Positions 36,686 through 46,369 of a DNA stretch of 46,369 bases are shown one piece after another. The position numbers were made by a program, and so were the translations under genes. Under the pieces are notes generated by a model. It saw only the letters and a program-made list of their open reading frames with translations, did no database searches and was not told where the DNA came from. Within the stretch, counting starts at the first letter, position 1, and each line of letters begins with the position of its first letter. Source of the DNA: Geobacillus icigianus (GTDB lineage Bacteria > Bacillota > Bacilli > Bacillales > Anoxybacillaceae); assembly GCF_000750005.1 (NCBI RefSeq), contig NZ_JPYA01000163.1, positions 1 through 46,369 of the forward strand. The letters run 5' to 3'.

Positions 36686-36713
36686 ATTATAAATACATTT
36701 TAACAAAAATGTA
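36686..36713 (-). promoter_or_regulatory. purR promoter -10 with adjoining 20-bp palindrome
   Basis: TATAAT (36686-36691) lies directly next to a perfect inverted repeat TACATTTT-TGTT-AAAATGTA (36694-36713) that occupies the spacer and -35 position. No consensus -35 box is visible. The palindrome could be an operator, or a weak terminator of ispE (it is followed by TTTAT). Confidence 0.5.
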
Positions 36714-36718
36714 CGTTT

Positions 36719-37618
36719 TTAATCAAGGGAATGCCGTTCACCGAGCAGTCTTACGGCAAATACTTGATCGCAAAAGCCGCGCAACGCGTTGTATACACGC
36801 TGCATTCTGGAATCGTGTTCAATCAGGCCGAACACCGTTGGCCCGCTTCCGCTCATCAACACGGCATCGGCGCCAAAGCGCTTCATTTGCTCCTTAATAT
36901 GCGCGACTTCCGGATATTTTTTCAATGTCACTTCTTCAAGGACATTGCCGACCGATCGGCAAATCGCCGCGTAATCTTGCCGCTTAATCGCCTCCACCAT
37001 CGCGTCGACATCCGGATGAACGACATGCTCAAGCTCTAGGTTTCGATACACTTCCGCCGTTGACACGCCGATCGGAGGCTTGGCCAATACGACCCAGCAC
37101 GGCGGCGGAGACGGGATCGGGGTGATGATTTCCCCGCGTCCTGTCGCCACAGCTGTTCCACCGTAAACACAAAAAGCGACATCCGAGCCGATGGTTGCCC
37201 CAAGCTCCGCCAGTTCGCGCGTCGTCAGCCCGAGCCTCCAAAGCTTATTCAGCCCGCGCAACGTCGCGGCAGCGTCGCTGCTCCCCCCAGCTAAACCGGC
37301 CGCAACCGGAATATGTTTTGTAATCGAAATGGCCACGCCTTCGCGAATCGAAAACGTCTCCTTCAGAAGTTTAGCCGCCTGATACGCCAAGTTGCGGCAA
37401 TCATCCGGCACAAAACGGTTTTGGGAAACGATGCGAATGACATCTTCCCCGGGCAGCGGAATGAGCTCGATGCGATCGGCCAAATCGATCGTCGTCATCA
37501 CCATTTTCACTTCATGATAGCCGTCCGGCCGTTTATATAGAACATCAAGCGATAAATTGATTTTCGCCGGCGCCTTGATCGACAATCCCACTCCATCTTC
37601 ACCTACTTCCACGCGCAT
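36719..37618 (-). CDS. ispE: 4-diphosphocytidyl-2-C-methyl-D-erythritol kinase
   Basis: This 299-residue GHMP kinase phosphorylates CDP-methylerythritol in the non-mevalonate isoprenoid pathway. The family motifs are [21 protein letters not shown], the ATP loop [19 protein letters not shown] near residue 105-120 and [11 protein letters not shown] near 265. The ATG at 37618 has a weak ribosome-binding site and gives about ten residues more than B. subtilis; a GTG or TTG at codons 10-12 is possible. Confidence 0.94.
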   Translation of the reverse strand: MRVEVGEDGVGLSIKAPAKINLSLDVLYKRPDGYHEVKMVMTTIDLADRIELIPLPGEDVIRIVSQNRFVPDDCRNLAYQAAKLLKETFSIREGVAISITKHIPVAAGLAGGSSDAAATLRGLNKLWRLGLTTRELAELGATIGSDVAFCVYGGTAVATGRGEIITPIPSPPPCWVVLAKPPIGVSTAEVYRNLELEHVVHPDVDAMVEAIKRQDYAAICRSVGNVLEEVTLKKYPEVAHIKEQMKRFGADAVLMSGSGPTVFGLIEHDSRMQRVYNALRGFCDQVFAVRLLGERHSLD

Positions 37619-37685
37619 TCACCAATGGACGTCAACCCTCTGCGAGCCGCGCCCGCCCCGACTTTTTCCGTCAATCCATTTTACC

Positions 37686-37714
37686 ATATTACCACGTCTT
37701 GACGATGCCGCCAA
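37686..37714 (-). promoter_or_regulatory. Candidate sigma-A promoter of ispE
   Basis: On the minus strand TTGGCG (37709-37714) and TAATAT (37686-37691) are 17 bases apart, between the sspF terminator and ispE. Confidence 0.5.
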
Positions 37715-37732
37715 ATCATAATTTATGTATGC

Positions 37733-37765
37733 AAAAAAAGGGCGCCCCTTTGATTGGGGACACCC
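37733..37765 (-). terminator. Rho-independent terminator after sspF
   Basis: The stem GGGTGTCCCC/GGGGCGCCC with a mismatch is followed on the minus strand by a run of seven T bases. It lies about 22 bases after the sspF stop. Confidence 0.9.
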
Positions 37766-37787
37766 CCGCCGCAGCATGCCGCCGATG

Positions 37788-37967
37788 CTATTCCGTTTTT
37801 CCAGCCAGCTGACGTTCCGCCCGTTCAATTGCCAATTTCACCATGTTTCCTGCGTCTTTCGCACGGATGGCGCCCCATCCTTCGCGCTGCACGACATCAT
37901 AAAAGCCTAGCTCTTTCGCCAGCTCTTCCTTTAAGCGTTGCGACATCACTCCACGGCGTCGACCCAA
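37788..37967 (-). CDS. sspF: Alpha/beta-type small acid-soluble spore protein SspF
   Basis: This 59-residue DNA-coating spore protein contains [20 protein letters not shown] and the strongly conserved [20 protein letters not shown]. The best start is a TTG at 37967, which aligns with the methionine of B. subtilis MGRRRGVMS and has AAAGGGG 9 bases upstream; the reading frame is open further upstream but that part looks non-coding. The usual GPR cleavage motif of major SASPs is not evident, as in SspF. I could not assign a sigma-G promoter. Confidence 0.93.
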   Translation of the reverse strand: MGRRRGVMSQRLKEELAKELGFYDVVQREGWGAIRAKDAGNMVKLAIERAERQLAGKTE

Positions 37968-38376
37968 TGTCAGCAACCCCTTTCTCCGTTCAGTGGCGCA
38001 ATGGCACGAAATGTTTCGCAATCCTCAGGCAAACTCGCCAGCTGATTTCCTACGGCTGAGAAAAAGACGGCTTTCTGCGGCAGTTTTAGTATGAAAAGAA
38101 GAGGGGCGCTTTATGTCTGGCAATGGCAGGGGGACCTGCTGCGCTTCAACAGCGTCAACGTGGCAGCGTCGCCCATTCGTTCGTTGTGATTTCGTGTCAA
38201 TGAAGCGAATGGTTTTTCCCCCGCCTTCTAAGAGGGCGGTGATGTAAGGGGAAATACTGCTCTTCGACAGTGTTTCCCAAACCGAAAAACGTGGCAGCGT
38301 CATCATTTCATTCGTTGTGATTTCTCCCCGATCGAACGCAGCCTTCTAGGCCGAACCGCGCTTTTTCCGCGGCAAA
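37968..38376. repeat. Intergenic stretch with repeated sequence between veg and sspF
   Basis: No gene is supported here. The stretch holds a pair of ~37-base direct repeats (38157-38193 and 38288-38324, AACGTGGCAGCGTC...TTCGTTGTGATTTC), each followed by a CCTTCTA motif. There is also a GGGAAATACTG/CAGTGTTTCCC hairpin at 38248-38278. The block 38211-38240 (GGTTTTTC...CCTTCTA..GGGCGGTG) resembles part of the MITE-like element upstream of rnmV. The sspF promoter should lie below about 38060, but I see no clear match. Confidence 0.6.
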
Positions 38377-38408
38377 ACAAAAAGCAGCAAACAAATGTTG
38401 TCTACTGC
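38377..38408 (-). terminator. Terminator overlapping the veg stop codon
   Basis: An 11-bp stem with two G-U pairs (38398-38408 with 38384-38394, three-base loop) is followed on the minus strand by TTTTTGTTTT. The stem includes the veg TAG stop codon (38402-38404). Confidence 0.8.
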
Positions 38409-38659
38409 CCCCCTGCTTGCTCGTCATCCCAAAACGTCAACTTGACTGTCTCTGTCAATACATCAGCGTAACTAAACGAGACCCGTTCAAACGAGTTTTC
38501 TTTTTGATCCAGTTCAATGACAAATACCGATGGGTATGTTTCCGCCAAAATGCCGCAACGCTCAATCATTTTTCTGCGTCCGCCGTTGGCCCGCAGCGTC
38601 AACCGTTTCCCGATATTAGAATCCAGCGTTTTTTTAATATCGGATAAAGTTTTTGGCAT
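38402..38659 (-). CDS. veg: Veg protein
   Basis: This 85-residue protein belongs to the Veg family ([47 protein letters not shown]...[11 protein letters not shown]). B. subtilis Veg is abundant in vegetative cells and stimulates biofilm gene expression; its molecular role is unclear. GAGGTGG lies 7 bases upstream of the ATG. A near-consensus promoter precedes it, fitting the well-known strength of the veg promoter. Confidence 0.96.
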   Translation of the reverse strand: MPKTLSDIKKTLDSNIGKRLTLRANGGRRKMIERCGILAETYPSVFVIELDQKENSFERVSFSYADVLTETVKLTFWDDEQAGGQ

Positions 38660-38683
38660 TCGTCATCCACCTCACTGGTTGCA

Positions 38684-38712
38684 ATTATAACAAAATTGGT
38701 CCTGAAAGTCAA
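38684..38712 (-). promoter_or_regulatory. Strong sigma-A promoter of veg
   Basis: On the minus strand TTGACT (38707-38712) and TATAAT (38684-38689) are 17 bases apart with an A+T-rich upstream sequence. It corresponds to the strong Pveg of B. subtilis. Confidence 0.88.
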
Positions 38713-38825
38713 AAAATAATGATTATATCAGTGTATTTTTGTTTCTGTCAATGCATATTTTTCTACAATATCCTTCTTTTTATGTACCTCATGGAACTTT
38801 TTTGTAAAAAAATGCGACAAAAGAT

Positions 38826-38857
38826 AGAAAAAACCGCCCATCAACCGTGGCGGTTTT
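38826..38857 (-). terminator. Terminator overlapping the end of yabG
   Basis: The stem AAAACCGCC/GGCGGTTTT is followed on the minus strand by TTC. Its 5' arm lies within the last yabG codons and the loop contains the TGA stop (38841-38843). Confidence 0.75.
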
Positions 38858-39740
38858 CCTCGCGATTCGCAATAAGGCGAAACGGCATGCCGGTGCGAAG
38901 AACGCCTTTCGTTTCAACACCTCCCAGCCCCTTCTCCCCGGTCAACGTGTTGCGAAGCACATCCCATACATCGACGGTCTCTGTAAACGGAGTCAAACTA
39001 AGCCGTGAAACAATATAGACCGGATCAAGGGCGTGAATGTTCACCCTTGCCGGCGAACTGGCGAAATTGGCACCAGCCCGGATGAGTGACTCAAAGTGGG
39101 ACTGGCAGGCTCCGGCAAAAATAATCAGCTGGTCCAAGTGGGGAATTTTTTTGCGCGCTTCTTTGACGGTTTGCACAAAATGGCGCGAGTGGCGGTAGGC
39201 TTTTAAATCGTTTACGCCTCCTTTTGTTTTCGAATATGAATCATGGCCGGTGATGACCAAAATATCCGGGCGAAACTGCTCAATCAGATGGCCCACCGCC
39301 TCCGGCATTTCGCTCTCCTCGCAGTAAACGCCATGCACCGGCACCCCAATCCGCTCGTATAAATCTAAACATTTGCGCAAATATAACGGGTCACCGTCCA
39401 AATGGAGAACGCGCCCTGGAATTTGAAAAAAATCTTTCTCCACCCGATATCCACCCGTGGCCCGATACTCCACTTTTTGCTTCATCGCTTGATAGTCTTG
39501 GCGAAACAAACGGTAAGACTGTTCAATCCATTCCCGTTCCCGTTTTTTGCGTTCTTGCTGCTCCCGCTCGTCGATCACAACGAGATCGCTGCACGGCGCG
39601 TCAGCAACAAGGCGGACATCTTCGCCATACAAAATCGCTTCTCGTTCGCCGTTTTTTTCTTTAATGTCGATGACCCGAAACAATACATCGCATTGATAAG
39701 ACTTGCGCGCAACAATATCGCCGATTTGAATGACGTCCAT
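38841..39740 (-). CDS. yabG: Sporulation-specific protease YabG
   Basis: This 299-residue protease processes spore coat proteins such as SpoIVA and SafA in the mother cell. It has the family features GDIVARKSYQCDVLFRV at the start, HLDGDPLYLRKCLDLYERIGV, ILVITGHDSYSK and a LIIFAGACQSHFE segment whose His and Cys are candidate catalytic residues. The start ATG at 39740 follows TGGAGTGAGCGGGG. A sigma-K-type promoter is visible upstream, matching known mother-cell expression. Confidence 0.95.
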   Translation of the reverse strand: MDVIQIGDIVARKSYQCDVLFRVIDIKEKNGEREAILYGEDVRLVADAPCSDLVVIDEREQQERKKREREWIEQSYRLFRQDYQAMKQKVEYRATGGYRVEKDFFQIPGRVLHLDGDPLYLRKCLDLYERIGVPVHGVYCEESEMPEAVGHLIEQFRPDILVITGHDSYSKTKGGVNDLKAYRHSRHFVQTVKEARKKIPHLDQLIIFAGACQSHFESLIRAGANFASSPARVNIHALDPVYIVSRLSLTPFTETVDVWDVLRNTLTGEKGLGGVETKGVLRTGMPFRLIANREENRHG

Positions 39741-39775
39741 CCCCGCTCACTCCAATGCATGATCGTTGTCATCCA

Positions 39776-39803
39776 TACGATATGCAAGGACGGACAATAG
39801 GTG
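39776..39803 (-). promoter_or_regulatory. Candidate sigma-K promoter of yabG
   Basis: On the minus strand CACC (39800-39803) and CATATCGTA (39776-39784) are 15 bases apart, close to the sigma-K consensus ACC-N16-CATANNNTA. The start point would be some 30 bases before yabG. Confidence 0.65.
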
Positions 39804-39892
39804 ATAGCCGCGCACTTCTATCGGGCGCCAGCCTAACGGCACCCAACGAAGGCAAGGGCAAAACGATGGGCGGGCCCAAATCGGGAACGAAC

Positions 39893-40030
39893 TGCTTTTA
39901 GAAGGCTGATGATTGAATCGCGCAACCGCTTCTCCGAATCGTTTCTCAAGTAAAAAAACTTGTTGCCTCAACCTCTATGTTCGCGCGCCCCATCATCGAT
40001 CAAAGCAAACAGCGGTTTTTCACCAACCTT
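39893..40030. repeat. Probable decayed relative of the rnmV-upstream element
   Basis: No gene is supported in this spacer. GCGGTTTTTCACCAACCTTTTAGG (about 40011-40034 on the plus strand) resembles the GGTTTTTC-CC-CCTTCTAG blocks of the element at 41494-41725. TTTTAGAAGGCTGATGA at about 39896-39912 resembles its TTCTAGAAGGCTGGTG. The two blocks face each other in inverted orientation, so this may be a degraded copy. Confidence 0.4.
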
Positions 40031-41465
<1,435 letters not shown>

Positions 41466-41486
41466 CATAATCATGGCAGAAACGAC

Positions 41487-41733
41487 GGAATAAGGTTCAT
41501 CACCACAACGCACCAGCCTTCTAGAAGGGCGGCGAAAAACCGCTGTCACACGCGAATCGGCGGTATGTTCATTTAGAAAAGAAAACTGATTCTGCAATGT
41601 TTCTCTAATTGAGAAACAAATGGAATCAGTGCGTTTTGCACTAACTCACCGGCCTTCTAGATTCGGCGTAAGGGCGGATGATGTGTCCTTGCGGATGCCC
41701 AGATCGATCGTTGGTGAAAAACCTTGGAATAAG
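41487..41733. mobile_element. MITE-like insertion of about 230 bp upstream of rnmV
   Basis: The segment 41494-41725 has imperfect inverted ends (GGTTCATCACCACAACG at the left, GGTTTTTCACCAACG read inward from the right). It is flanked by direct repeats GGAATAAG at 41487-41494 and 41726-41733, as expected for a target-site duplication. A nested palindrome lies at its centre. It has no coding capacity. Exact borders are uncertain by 1-2 bases, and no transposase family could be assigned. Confidence 0.55.
41575..41629 (-). terminator. Nested palindrome with T-rich tail inside the MITE-like element
   Basis: CTGATTC/GAATCAG (41586-41592, 41623-41629) encloses GTTTCTC/GAGAAAC (41599-41605, 41611-41617). 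On the minus strand the hairpin is followed by TTTTCTTTTC, so it could stop transcription entering rnmV from yabE. Confidence 0.5.
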
Positions 41734-41912
41734 AGCTTTTTCCTATTTCTGCACGGCCTCCTTTCCGGTAAAATAAGCAATAGAATGCGCCGCTGCTTGT
41801 TCTTCCTTGATGTTTATTTTTTCAATTCCATCGAAACTTTTTTCCACATCAACCGTCTAATTCATTAGAAGCAGCAAGGCGCGCGGCGTCTTGGCACAAT
41901 GCCATTATAACG
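41734..41912. other. Unassigned part of the yabE-rnmV spacer
   Basis: This remainder of the 493-bp spacer has no convincing gene. On the minus strand there is a TATAAT (41904-41909) without a -35 partner, an AAAGGAGG followed by an ORF of only three codons, and an 11-codon ORF starting MWKK. I attach no function to them. Confidence 0.4.
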
Positions 41913-41944
41913 AAAAAAAGCAGAGGGGAAAAACCCCTCCGCTG
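41913..41944 (-). terminator. Rho-independent terminator after yabE
   Basis: The stem AGCGGAGGGG/CCCCTCTGCT is followed on the minus strand by TTTTTT. It begins 15 bases after the yabE stop. Confidence 0.92.
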
Positions 41945-41958
41945 TGCCCCAGCCCGTC

Positions 41959-43170
41959 TTATGGCAATACCCGTATTTTCACGCGTTTTCTGCCCCAACG
42001 AAACGCATCCGACCGATCCGGGAAAAACACATCGATTTTGTATCCACGGATGCCAGAACCGGTGTCAGCGGCAATGGCGTATCCGTATCCTTCCACGTAT
42101 ACTTTCGACCCGAGGGGGATGATGGACGGGTCGACTGCAATCACTTTGGCGGAAGGATTTTGTCGCAGGTTGACGCCTGTGCTTGTGATGCCTGAACATC
42201 CTTCGCAATAGGCGGTATAGGCGGTGGCGGTGACGTAAAACTCCTTCGCAGCGGTATCATCCGCGCCGCGCGAGGATGGCCGGTCGGATAACGTCCACCG
42301 TGGGGGCATGGCTTTCGTGCCGATGGCGATGATGCGCGCCTTGCTTTCTTTTACCGTTCTGGCAGCAACCAGCCGGCGCGCCGTTTCCTTTCCATTTTCC
42401 AACGTTACCTCGTACGTTTTCTGCACTTTGCCTTTCTCCCCAGGTGCAATGACGCGCCGCTCTCCTTTTGGCAGCGAATCGTCCCGCTTCGTCACCACGG
42501 CAAAATCAATCGGCTCTTCCACTACATCGGTGACTTTTTTGACCCGAACAATGCGAATGGTCATTGGCTCTCTGACCGTTTCCTGCAAGGAGGGTTCGAT
42601 GCGATCGAGTTGCCCTAGCTGAATTCCTTGCTGCTTCAAAAAGTCAGCGACCGTAGTCGAAGTGGTCCATGCCTGCTGCTGTTTGCCGCCGACATCGATG
42701 CGGACGGGGAACGCTTTTTCAACGCCGATCTTCATGCCTTTTTTAATTTTGGCTGAGAGCGACGGCGTAATTTTGTCATGCGGACCGACCGTCACGTGCT
42801 GCAAACGGAGCAGCTCCGCGACCGTATCGGCCGTCGTCCAAATCGTTTTCTTTTCCCCATTGACCGCCAACGTTACTTCTTTGCTCGCTTCCCAAATAAT
42901 GTGCAAATCGTCAGTGATCGGTGTATCGAGCGATGGATAAACGTAATCCTCCTTGCGCGGTTCAATGTGCTGCTCAGCAAGCAGCTCCTTCACCGTTTGC
43001 GCATGCGTGCGAATCTCCTGCTTTTCCCCATTGGCGGTCAGTGTCACATCATCTTTGGCCATCTCATAGCTGGCCACTCCTGTTGTCGCAGAGATGGCGA
43101 GAAATCCTCCCGCTGTGACCGTCACGTTTTTCCTCCATAAGTCCAGCCATTTCCTCCCGTTCGGCAACAT
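41959..43170 (-). CDS. yabE: YabE, cell-wall protein with DUF348, G5 and 3D domains
   Basis: This 403-residue exported protein has one N-terminal membrane segment (about residues 15-33) acting as signal or anchor. Three DUF348 repeats follow (about 38-195; each with a TVKELL/TVAELL/TVADFL turn). A G5 domain comes next (about 200-280; TDVVEEPIDFAVV, GEKGKVQKTYEVT), then a C-terminal 3D domain with three conserved aspartates (VDPSIIPLG, AADTGSGI, IDVFFP). It resembles Rpf/YabE autolysins. ATG at 43170 is preferred, with AGGAGG upstream at a rather long distance; a longer reading to 43359 lacks support. Confidence 0.92.
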   Translation of the reverse strand: MLPNGRKWLDLWRKNVTVTAGGFLAISATTGVASYEMAKDDVTLTANGEKQEIRTHAQTVKELLAEQHIEPRKEDYVYPSLDTPITDDLHIIWEASKEVTLAVNGEKKTIWTTADTVAELLRLQHVTVGPHDKITPSLSAKIKKGMKIGVEKAFPVRIDVGGKQQQAWTTSTTVADFLKQQGIQLGQLDRIEPSLQETVREPMTIRIVRVKKVTDVVEEPIDFAVVTKRDDSLPKGERRVIAPGEKGKVQKTYEVTLENGKETARRLVAARTVKESKARIIAIGTKAMPPRWTLSDRPSSRGADDTAAKEFYVTATAYTAYCEGCSGITSTGVNLRQNPSAKVIAVDPSIIPLGSKVYVEGYGYAIAADTGSGIRGYKIDVFFPDRSDAFRWGRKRVKIRVLP

Positions 43171-43372
43171 CAGACGAAACGCCTCCTTTTCCTCCTGAAA
43201 TTCCCCTCTCCCTTTAACATGTACGCGCGAGCATACTCTATTATGCAGAAAATTCAGTGAAAAAGGAAGGAAGACTTGTCGACACGCCGTTGTTCCATCT
43301 TGGCTGAATATGTAGAACGGATTCCTTTTTCCTTCTTTTTTGACAAGCCTCCCCAACATTCGATGCCTTATT

Positions 43373-44143
43373 TTATCGGTCTATGGCGAACAATTTTTTG
43401 GCATTTTCCGCCGTTGTTTCTGCTACTTCGTCAAAGGAAACACCTTTGATTTCGGCGATGGCTTCAGCGACGTATTTGACATAGCTCGGCTCATTCCGTT
43501 TGCCGCGGAAAGGGTGAGGCGTTAAATATGGGCAATCGGTCTCGATCAGCAAATGGCTGAGCGGGATTTCCTTTGCCACTTCCTTCGGTTTTTTCGCGTT
43601 TTTAAACGTGACCGGTCCGCCAAGGGAAATGAGAAAATTCATGTCCAAGCACCGCTTCGCCACTTCAACGCTGCCGCTGAAACAGTGCATGATCCCGCCG
43701 ACTTCGGCGGCGTTTTCCTCCTGCAAAATATCTAAAATATCCGCTGTCGCTTCGCGGTTATGGATGATGATCGGCAATTTCACTCTTTTGGCCAGACGAA
43801 TTTGCCGGCGAAACACATCCTTCTGCACGTCTTTCGGCGAGCGATCCCAATGGTAATCGAGCCCCATCTCGCCGAGCGCCACCACTTTCGGATGGGCAGC
43901 CAGCTGTTCAATCATGTGCAAATCGTCATCCGTCATATCGATCGCATCCACCGGGTGCCAGCCGACCGCCGCGTAAATAAACGAATGCTGTTCAGCCAGC
44001 TCGATCGCTCGGGCAATCGTCGGCCGGTCAAACCCAACGACGACGATATGGGAAACCCCTTCAGCGCGGGCGCGTTCGATGACTTGTTCGACATCTTCCT
44101 TGTACTGGACCGCATTCAAATGGGCATGCGTGTCAAAAAGCAT
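43373..44143 (-). CDS. tatD: TatD-family metal-dependent deoxyribonuclease (YabD)
   Basis: This 256-residue TIM-barrel hydrolase has the metal-binding HxH in FDTHAHLNA, the glutamate of LGEMGLDYHWD, histidines in IIIHNREA and GIMHCFSGS, and the aspartate of IETDCPYLTPHPFRGK. Family members are 3'-5' DNases or D-aminoacyl-tRNA deacylase-like enzymes; the in vivo substrate here is unknown. The ATG has GAGGG upstream. The gene follows metS as in B. subtilis. Confidence 0.95.
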   Translation of the reverse strand: MLFDTHAHLNAVQYKEDVEQVIERARAEGVSHIVVVGFDRPTIARAIELAEQHSFIYAAVGWHPVDAIDMTDDDLHMIEQLAAHPKVVALGEMGLDYHWDRSPKDVQKDVFRRQIRLAKRVKLPIIIHNREATADILDILQEENAAEVGGIMHCFSGSVEVAKRCLDMNFLISLGGPVTFKNAKKPKEVAKEIPLSHLLIETDCPYLTPHPFRGKRNEPSYVKYVAEAIAEIKGVSFDEVAETTAENAKKLFAIDR

Positions 44144-44178
44144 ACGATGACCCTCTTTTCCACTTTGATGTTAAGTGT

Positions 44179-44207
44179 AGCATAGAAATTGGTTACATAC
44201 GTCACAA
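44179..44207 (-). promoter_or_regulatory. Candidate sigma-A promoter of tatD
   Basis: On the minus strand TTGTGA (44202-44207) and TATGCT (44179-44184) are 17 bases apart. A TACACT three to four bases further is an alternative -10 box. Confidence 0.5.
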
Positions 44208-44230
44208 TTCATTAACATTTCCATTACAAA

Positions 44231-44264
44231 ACAACGACAAGGAGGTGTCAGGCGCGACACCCCC
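44231..44264 (-). terminator. Rho-independent terminator after metS
   Basis: The stem GGGGGTGTC/GACACCTCC with one mismatch is followed on the minus strand by TTGTCGTTGTTTTG. It begins 6 bases after the metS stop. Confidence 0.75.
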
Positions 44265-44270
44265 CAGCCA

Positions 44271-46283
<2,013 letters not shown>

Positions 46284-46291
46284 TTACTTCT

Positions 46292-46319
46292 ATTTTACAT
46301 AATTTTTTCATTGCTACAA
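46292..46319 (-). promoter_or_regulatory. Candidate sigma-A promoter of metS
   Basis: On the minus strand TTGTAG (46314-46319) and TAAAAT (46292-46297) are 16 bases apart. Transcription would start just before the hairpin at 46252-46276. The region beyond is cut by the window edge. Confidence 0.45.
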
Positions 46320-46369
46320 AAACATCTATTTCTCCTTGACGAAAAAAATATACCCGAGCGCTCCAAAAT

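Noticed and set aside
41575..41909. Small RNA running from the TATAAT at 41904 to the palindrome at 41586
   Set aside because: The -10-like box has no -35 partner or extended -10, and the 3' half overlaps the MITE-like element. The evidence is too weak to list it as an RNA gene.

Overview
The window is a core-chromosome segment from a thermophilic Bacillaceae, most probably Geobacillus or a close relative. The clues are gene order that matches the Bacillus subtilis metS-to-lysS region almost gene for gene, GC-rich coding, Geobacillus-like 16S and 5S rRNA, and many sporulation genes. Every gene I recognise is on the minus strand, so the biological order runs from high to low coordinates. I did not recognise any phage, insertion-sequence transposase, CRISPR array or defence system.

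Reading in the direction of transcription: metS, tatD, yabE, rnmV and rsmA (translation, cell wall, rRNA maturation) occupy 46223-40031. They are followed by yabG, veg, sspF, ispE, purR, ridA and spoVG (39740-35014). Next come the housekeeping group glmU-prs-ctc-pth (34881-31215) and fin, mfd and spoVT (31139-26555). The block yabM-yabN-rqcP-yabP-yabQ-divIC-yabR (26382-21052) leads to a two-tRNA unit (Met, Glu) and then to spoIIE-yabS-yabT-tilS-hpt-ftsH (20511-12275). coaX-hslO and cysK precede a folate operon pabB-pabA-pabC-folP-folB-folK-yazB-dusB, and then lysS (12145-1776). The left end carries a 5S rRNA, eight tRNAs and the 5' end of a 16S rRNA.

The genes form several working groups. There is a complete branch from chorismate to the pterin-pABA condensation (pabABC, folP, folB, folK). 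There is a PRPP/purine group (prs, purR, hpt, ridA). A translation-fidelity and ribosome-rescue group includes lysS, metS, tilS, dusB, rsmA, rnmV, pth, rqcP and ctc. A sporulation programme covers several stages: spoVG with a sigma-H-type promoter, spoIIE with a 21-bp-spaced Spo0A/sigma-A promoter, and fin, spoVT, yabP/yabQ, sspF and yabG, the last with a sigma-K-type promoter.

The unexpected features lie between genes. A lone 5S gene heads the tRNA operon behind three tandem promoters. A tandem duplication of the tRNA-Lys 5' part with its leader sits where B. subtilis has tRNA-Thr. folB appears to start at AUC. A 274-bp structured leader ends in a terminator-like hairpin just before lysS. 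The 3' end of rqcP is duplicated. A MITE-like element of about 230 bp lies just ahead of rnmV, and decayed relatives seem to lie beside rsmA and sspF. All functional calls rest on sequence motifs and remembered family knowledge; no database search was run.
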